Source: Actinomycetota bacterium (GTDB lineage: Bacteria; Actinomycetota; Thermoleophilia; Gaiellales; Gaiellaceae). Taken from it: 8,730 nucleotides of DNA. Each line of letters opens with the position of its first letter. The first letter of the stretch is position 1. The stretch is taken from assembly GCA_005883365.1 (NCBI GenBank), contig VAXA01000142.1, positions 1,121 through 9,850 of the forward strand, written 5' to 3'. Under the pieces are notes generated by a model, which had not been told where the DNA came from, ran no database searches, and saw nothing but the letters and a program-made list of their open reading frames with translations. The position numbers and the translations under genes are program-made. Shown piece after piece: positions 6,082 through 8,730 of this stretch.

Positions 6082-7460
6082 CAGTTCCACGGGTACGGCG
6101 AGTGCGAGGCCGCGTGCGTCACGCCCTGCTCGTACCTCGACAGCCTGAATCCGTCGAGCCGGCTTTCGCCGCCGCCGACGATGTCGCGGGCGACGAGCTT
6201 GCCCATCCCGATCATCTTGAAGCCGTGGTTCGAGTCCATGATCAGGTATGCGTTCGGGAGCGCGTAGTCGACAACCGGGTAGTTGTCCGGCGTGAACGCG
6301 CCGATGCCGCCGTGCGGGTCCGTGTGCCACTCGGCGGACTTGCCGCGGAAGCGCTCGTGCGCCCAGGCGAGGCCGGCCGTGAAGTAGTCGGTGAACTCGT
6401 CGCCGACCGTGTGATTCGGGTTGTCGGGGCCGTACGGCTCGAGCTCGAACTCCGGCCCGAGCTTGATCGGCACCCCGCCGCCCTGCACGCCGAAACCGCG
6501 CCGGCCGAGCTTGTAGTAGATCCCCCACGCCCCGTCCTCGATGATGTGTCCGTCGCGGTCGGAGCGGAGCGGCACGACGTGGTCGAGATGCACGACCGGG
6601 GGCTCGCCGTCCGCGGTCGTCAGCTCGACGTCGTCGAGCCAGTAGTCGCCCTCCTGGAGCTTCCAGTACGTCACGATCGGCTTCGTCTCGTACGCGGCGC
6701 CGTTGCCGTCCCCCTCGATCCGCGGCGAGTCGCCCACGGGTGAGGTCGGCTTGTCCTTGCGGGCGACTTTGACCTCCGGTGGAAGGCCGAGCATGCGCCA
6801 CACGTGACCGCTCCACGGGCCGGCGCCGACGACGAGCAAATCGGTCTCGATCGACCCAGCGGACGTCTCGACCGAGTGCACGAGGCCGTCGTGAAGGTCG
6901 ATGCCCGTGACCTCGACCCCCTCGAAGATGCGGACACCCTTCGAACGCGCGAGCCTGGCGAGGTTCTCGACCGTCTTCATCGTCTCGGCCCAGCCGCCCT
7001 GCCGCTCGTGGAGGACCGCCTCGATTCCCTCACCGTTCCAGTCGGCGAAGATCGCGCGCATGTGTTCGGTGCAGGCGCGTTCGCCGAGCACGACGTCGGA
7101 GCGGTAGCCGATCTCCGCCTGGCGCTGCTGGATCGCGACGCAGTCCTCGGCCTGCACCTCGGGCACCGCCGCGATGTAGCCGACCGGGTGGTAGCCGAAG
7201 CCGGCCGGGTCGGACTCGAAGAGCTCGACCGAGACGCGGATCACCTCTGCCATTGGCGGCGAGAAGTAGAAGTTGCGGACCACGCCGCAGGCGATTCCCG
7301 ACGCGCCGGCGCCGATGTGGCTCTTCTCGAGGACGACGATGTCGTCGCCGGAGCCTCGGCCGCTTGCCTCGAGTTCGAGGGCGAGGTGGTAGGCGGTCGA
7401 GAGCCCATGGACTCCCCCACCGATGACGACATAGGTTGACTTGCTCGGCAGGTCTGGCAT
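6081..7460 (-). CDS. FAD-dependent oxidoreductase, DAO (glycine/sarcosine/D-amino-acid oxidase) family
   Basis: This 459-residue protein has an N-terminal dinucleotide-binding fold, STYVVIGGGVHGLSTAYHLALELE (8-31), with an acidic residue ending the second strand (VVLEK, 42-46). The segment GAGASGIACGVVRNFYFSPPM (50-70) resembles the flavin-contacting loop of sarcosine/dimethylglycine oxidases. LLVVGAGPWSG (208-218) and DSNHGFKMIGMGKLVARDIV (409-428) are the usual second FAD contact and C-terminal flavin loop. The substrate domain lies between about 85 and 200 and between 230 and 405. The family oxidises C-N bonds of amino acids or methylated amines, giving ammonia, amine or formaldehyde. The fused C-terminal folate/GcvT domain of dimethylglycine dehydrogenases is absent. 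The second ATG is chosen as start because AGGAGG is 6 bases before it and abuts the first. It is divergent from the IclR gene, its likely regulator. The substrate is unknown. Confidence 0.9.
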   Translation of the reverse strand: MPDLPSKSTYVVIGGGVHGLSTAYHLALELEASGRGSGDDIVVLEKSHIGAGASGIACGVVRNFYFSPPMAEVIRVSVELFESDPAGFGYHPVGYIAAVPEVQAEDCVAIQQRQAEIGYRSDVVLGERACTEHMRAIFADWNGEGIEAVLHERQGGWAETMKTVENLARLARSKGVRIFEGVEVTGIDLHDGLVHSVETSAGSIETDLLVVGAGPWSGHVWRMLGLPPEVKVARKDKPTSPVGDSPRIEGDGNGAAYETKPIVTYWKLQEGDYWLDDVELTTADGEPPVVHLDHVVPLRSDRDGHIIEDGAWGIYYKLGRRGFGVQGGGVPIKLGPEFELEPYGPDNPNHTVGDEFTDYFTAGLAWAHERFRGKSAEWHTDPHGGIGAFTPDNYPVVDYALPNAYLIMDSNHGFKMIGMGKLVARDIVGGGESRLDGFRLSRYEQGVTHAASHSPYPWN

Positions 7461-7466
7461 TATCAT

Positions 7467-7472
7467 CCTCCT
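7467..7472 (-). promoter_or_regulatory. Ribosome binding site deciding the start of the FAD oxidoreductase
   Basis: On the minus strand AGGAGG directly touches one ATG (7464-7466) and lies 6 bases before a second in-frame ATG (7458-7460). Spacing therefore favours the second ATG, which removes two residues (Met-Ile) from the longest reading frame. Confidence 0.8.
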
Positions 7473-7474
7473 GT

Positions 7475-7491
7475 ATTGCCTTCACGGCAAT
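7475..7491. promoter_or_regulatory. Inverted repeat in the FAD oxidoreductase/IclR divergent spacer, candidate operator
   Basis: ATTGCC-TTCAC-GGCAAT is a perfect 6+5+6 inverted repeat lying 15 bases upstream of the oxidoreductase start and 34 bases upstream of the IclR start, in a 64-base divergent spacer. Overlapping it are GGCA-A-TGCC (7486-7494) and, just beyond, ATTT-CC-AAAT (7495-7504). A regulator bound here would cover the 5' leader or promoter of both genes. The adjacent IclR-type protein is the natural candidate. The repeat itself is certain; its function is inferred. Confidence 0.55.
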
Positions 7492-7524
7492 GCCATTTCC
7501 AAATCTGGAGGCGACTGTACCACG

Positions 7525-8298
7525 ATGCCCCGCACCGGACAACCGGCCGTCCGCCACGTCGCCGCTGTCGAGCGGGCCGTGGCGGTGCTGGACGTGCTCT
7601 CCGACGGCAGCTCCGAGCTCGGGACGAACGAGATCGCCCGCCGCACGGGAATCAACGCGAGCACGGTGTCGCGGCTCCTCGCGACGCTCGCGCACGCCCG
7701 CCTCGTCGAGCACGTTCCGGCGACCGGCCGCTACCGCCTCGGCCCGCGCCTGCTGCAGCTCGGGAGCCTCGTGCTCGGCCGTCTCGACCTCCGCGACGTC
7801 GCGCGGCCGCACCTGCAGGATCTCGTCCGGGCCACCGGGATGACGGCGACGCTCTCTGCACCCGGCGAGCACGACGCCGTTACGGTCGACTTCGTGCAGA
7901 GCAATGCAACGGTACAGAGCGTCGCGCGTGTCGGCCGGCCGAGCATCGGCCACGCGACGGCTGCGGGCAAGGTGCTCCTTGCCTTGGGAGACGCGGAGCT
8001 TCCCCCCGGCGCGCTGAAGGGGTACACGCGCCGGACGATCACCGACCGCAGCCGTTTGGAGGCGGAGCTCGCCCGTGTGGCGCGCCAGGGATACGCCGAG
8101 GCAGCCGGCGAACGCGAGCTCGACCTGAACGCGATCGCGGCGCCCGTCTACGACGCCGACGGCGGCCTGGCGGGGATCGTCGGGCTCCAGGGGCCGGCAT
8201 CCCGGTTCGGCCGCGACGCGATGCGGGCCTCGGTCGACCCGCTGCTCGCCGCCACGCGCGCCATCTCGGTCGGGCTCGGCTGGAAGGCGCCGGAATGA
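7525..8298 (+). CDS. IclR-family transcriptional regulator
   Basis: This 257-residue protein has the family's normal length. The N-terminal winged helix-turn-helix spans about 12-78 (AVERAVAVLDVLSDGSSELGTNEIARRTGINASTVSRLLATL, then GRYRLGPRLLQLG). The C-terminal effector domain follows from about 93, with ARVGRPSIGHATAAGKVLLA (134-153), the YTRRTITDRSRLEAEL linker segment (167-182) and ELDLNAIAAPVYDADGGLAGIVGLQGPASRF (198-228). The start at 7525 is set by family length; the nearest GGAGG (7507-7511) is 13 bases away, which is long, so initiation could be weak or leaderless. The frame continues upstream through the spacer, but that stretch includes the operator and is not coding. Its stop overlaps the next gene's start (ATGA), forming a regulator-oxygenase operon. 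It probably controls the divergent FAD oxidoreductase and itself; the effector is unknown. Confidence 0.93.
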   Translation: MPRTGQPAVRHVAAVERAVAVLDVLSDGSSELGTNEIARRTGINASTVSRLLATLAHARLVEHVPATGRYRLGPRLLQLGSLVLGRLDLRDVARPHLQDLVRATGMTATLSAPGEHDAVTVDFVQSNATVQSVARVGRPSIGHATAAGKVLLALGDAELPPGALKGYTRRTITDRSRLEAELARVARQGYAEAAGERELDLNAIAAPVYDADGGLAGIVGLQGPASRFGRDAMRASVDPLLAATRAISVGLGWKAPE

Positions 8299-8730
8299 TC
8301 GAGACCTGGAGCGACGAGCAACGACAGCAGTTCGAGCGCGACGGCTTCGTCGTCGTCGACCGTCTCATCGACACGGAAACAGTCGAGCGCTTACGCGAAC
8401 GCTTCGAGCCGCTCTTCTCCGGTGAGTGGGCGACGGGGATCAAACCGGACGAGGTGAACTGGCTCGCCGGACGCGATCCGGACGATCGAACGCGCCAGAT
8501 CTGCAACGGCTGGAAGGCGGACCCGGCGATCGCCGCGCAGGTTCTGTCGGAGCGGAGTGGACGGCTCGCCGCGGAGCTCGCCGGCTGGGACGGGGTGCGC
8601 ATCGGCCAGGACAACTGCCTCTGGAAGCCGCCCGGCGCGAAGTCGCTCGGCATGCACCAGGACGGGAGCTACCTCGACTACCTCGTGCCGCCGGAGATGC
8701 TCACGTGCTGGATCCCTCTCGACGACACGT
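8295..8730 (+). CDS. Phytanoyl-CoA dioxygenase (PhyH)-family Fe(II)/2-oxoglutarate oxygenase, N-terminal part (cut by right edge)
   Basis: The visible 145 codons begin MIETWSDEQRQQFERDGFVVVDRLIDTETVERLRERFEPLF, the classic PhyH opening helix pair. Later IGQDNCLWKPPGAKSLGMHQDGSYLDYL (103-130) carries the HxD iron ligands as H121 and D123, and CWIPLDDT follows as in the family. The distal iron His and the 2-oxoglutarate-binding Arg lie beyond the edge, so catalytic completeness cannot be judged. The family hydroxylates small molecules using Fe(II), O2 and 2-oxoglutarate; members act on phytanoyl-CoA, ectoine, aminophosphonates and others. The ATG at 8295 overlaps the IclR stop by 4 bases (ATGA), which supports the start and indicates coupled expression. 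Pairing with an amine-type flavin oxidase suggests a nitrogen-containing substrate, but that is inference. Confidence 0.88.
   Translation, partial: MIETWSDEQRQQFERDGFVVVDRLIDTETVERLRERFEPLFSGEWATGIKPDEVNWLAGRDPDDRTRQICNGWKADPAIAAQVLSERSGRLAAELAGWDGVRIGQDNCLWKPPGAKSLGMHQDGSYLDYLVPPEMLTCWIPLDDT

Noticed and set aside
7441..7524. 28-codon upstream extension of the IclR-type regulator
   Set aside because: It would overlap the oxidoreductase start and the inverted repeat, and the family length and HTH position fit the ATG at 7525.
8039..8653. Minus-strand open frames opposite the end of the IclR gene and the PhyH gene
   Set aside because: They are shadows. The plus strand encodes clear IclR effector-domain and PhyH motifs, whereas these frames are Ser/Arg/Pro-rich with no pattern.
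1..8730. Search for tRNA, rRNA, CRISPR, insertion sequences, prophage or defence genes
   Set aside because: No regularly spaced repeats, transposase or phage-type genes, terminal repeats or tRNA-like cloverleaf segments were seen. The window is nearly completely covered by metabolic and regulatory genes of uniform composition.

Overview
The window is a densely packed, high-GC bacterial chromosome segment. Codon third positions are overwhelmingly G or C, most gene junctions are a few bases or overlap, and GTG serves as one start. The protein types (GlnT plus split GlxB/C/D, FadR and IclR regulators, a universal stress protein) suit a high-GC actinobacterium, possibly a Thermoleophilia/Rubrobacter-like lineage. 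That placement is inference from composition and general similarity, with only moderate confidence. I see no rRNA, tRNA, CRISPR array, insertion sequence or prophage, and no gene-free stretch over 300 bases.

Region 1 (1-4782, minus strand) is one tight operon, read from right to left: glnT (type III glutamine synthetase-like), glxB (class II glutamine amidotransferase), glxC (beta-helix domain of glutamate synthase), glxD (FMN/Fe-S glutamate synthase domain), and the start of an unrecognised gene that runs off the left edge. GlxB, GlxC and GlxD are the separated domains of a glutamate synthase large subunit. The same set occurs as N-methylglutamate synthase (MgsABC) beside gamma-glutamylmethylamide synthetase in methylamine users, and as glxBCD/glnT in rhizobia. 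The operon therefore handles either ammonium or a small amine through glutamine or a gamma-glutamylamide. The sequence alone does not decide which.

Region 2 (4783-5608) holds a 43-base divergent intergenic region with a short inverted repeat, then a FadR-type (GntR superfamily) regulator on the plus strand. It is the obvious candidate regulator of the glnT-glx operon.

Region 3 (5605-7460, minus strand) has a FAD-dependent amine/amino-acid oxidoreductase of the DAO family followed by a small universal stress protein. The stress protein overlaps the regulator tail-to-tail by 4 bases.

Region 4 (7461-8730) has a 64-base divergent spacer carrying a perfect ATTGCC/GGCAAT inverted repeat, an IclR-family regulator, and a translationally coupled phytanoyl-CoA dioxygenase (PhyH)-type Fe(II)/2-oxoglutarate oxygenase cut by the right edge. 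Two divergent regulator/enzyme pairs side by side suggest a small-molecule catabolic locus. An oxygenase and a flavin oxidase would attack a nitrogen-containing substrate, and the GlnT/Glx system would capture the released ammonia or amine. This pathway is inference; no substrate can be read from the DNA.
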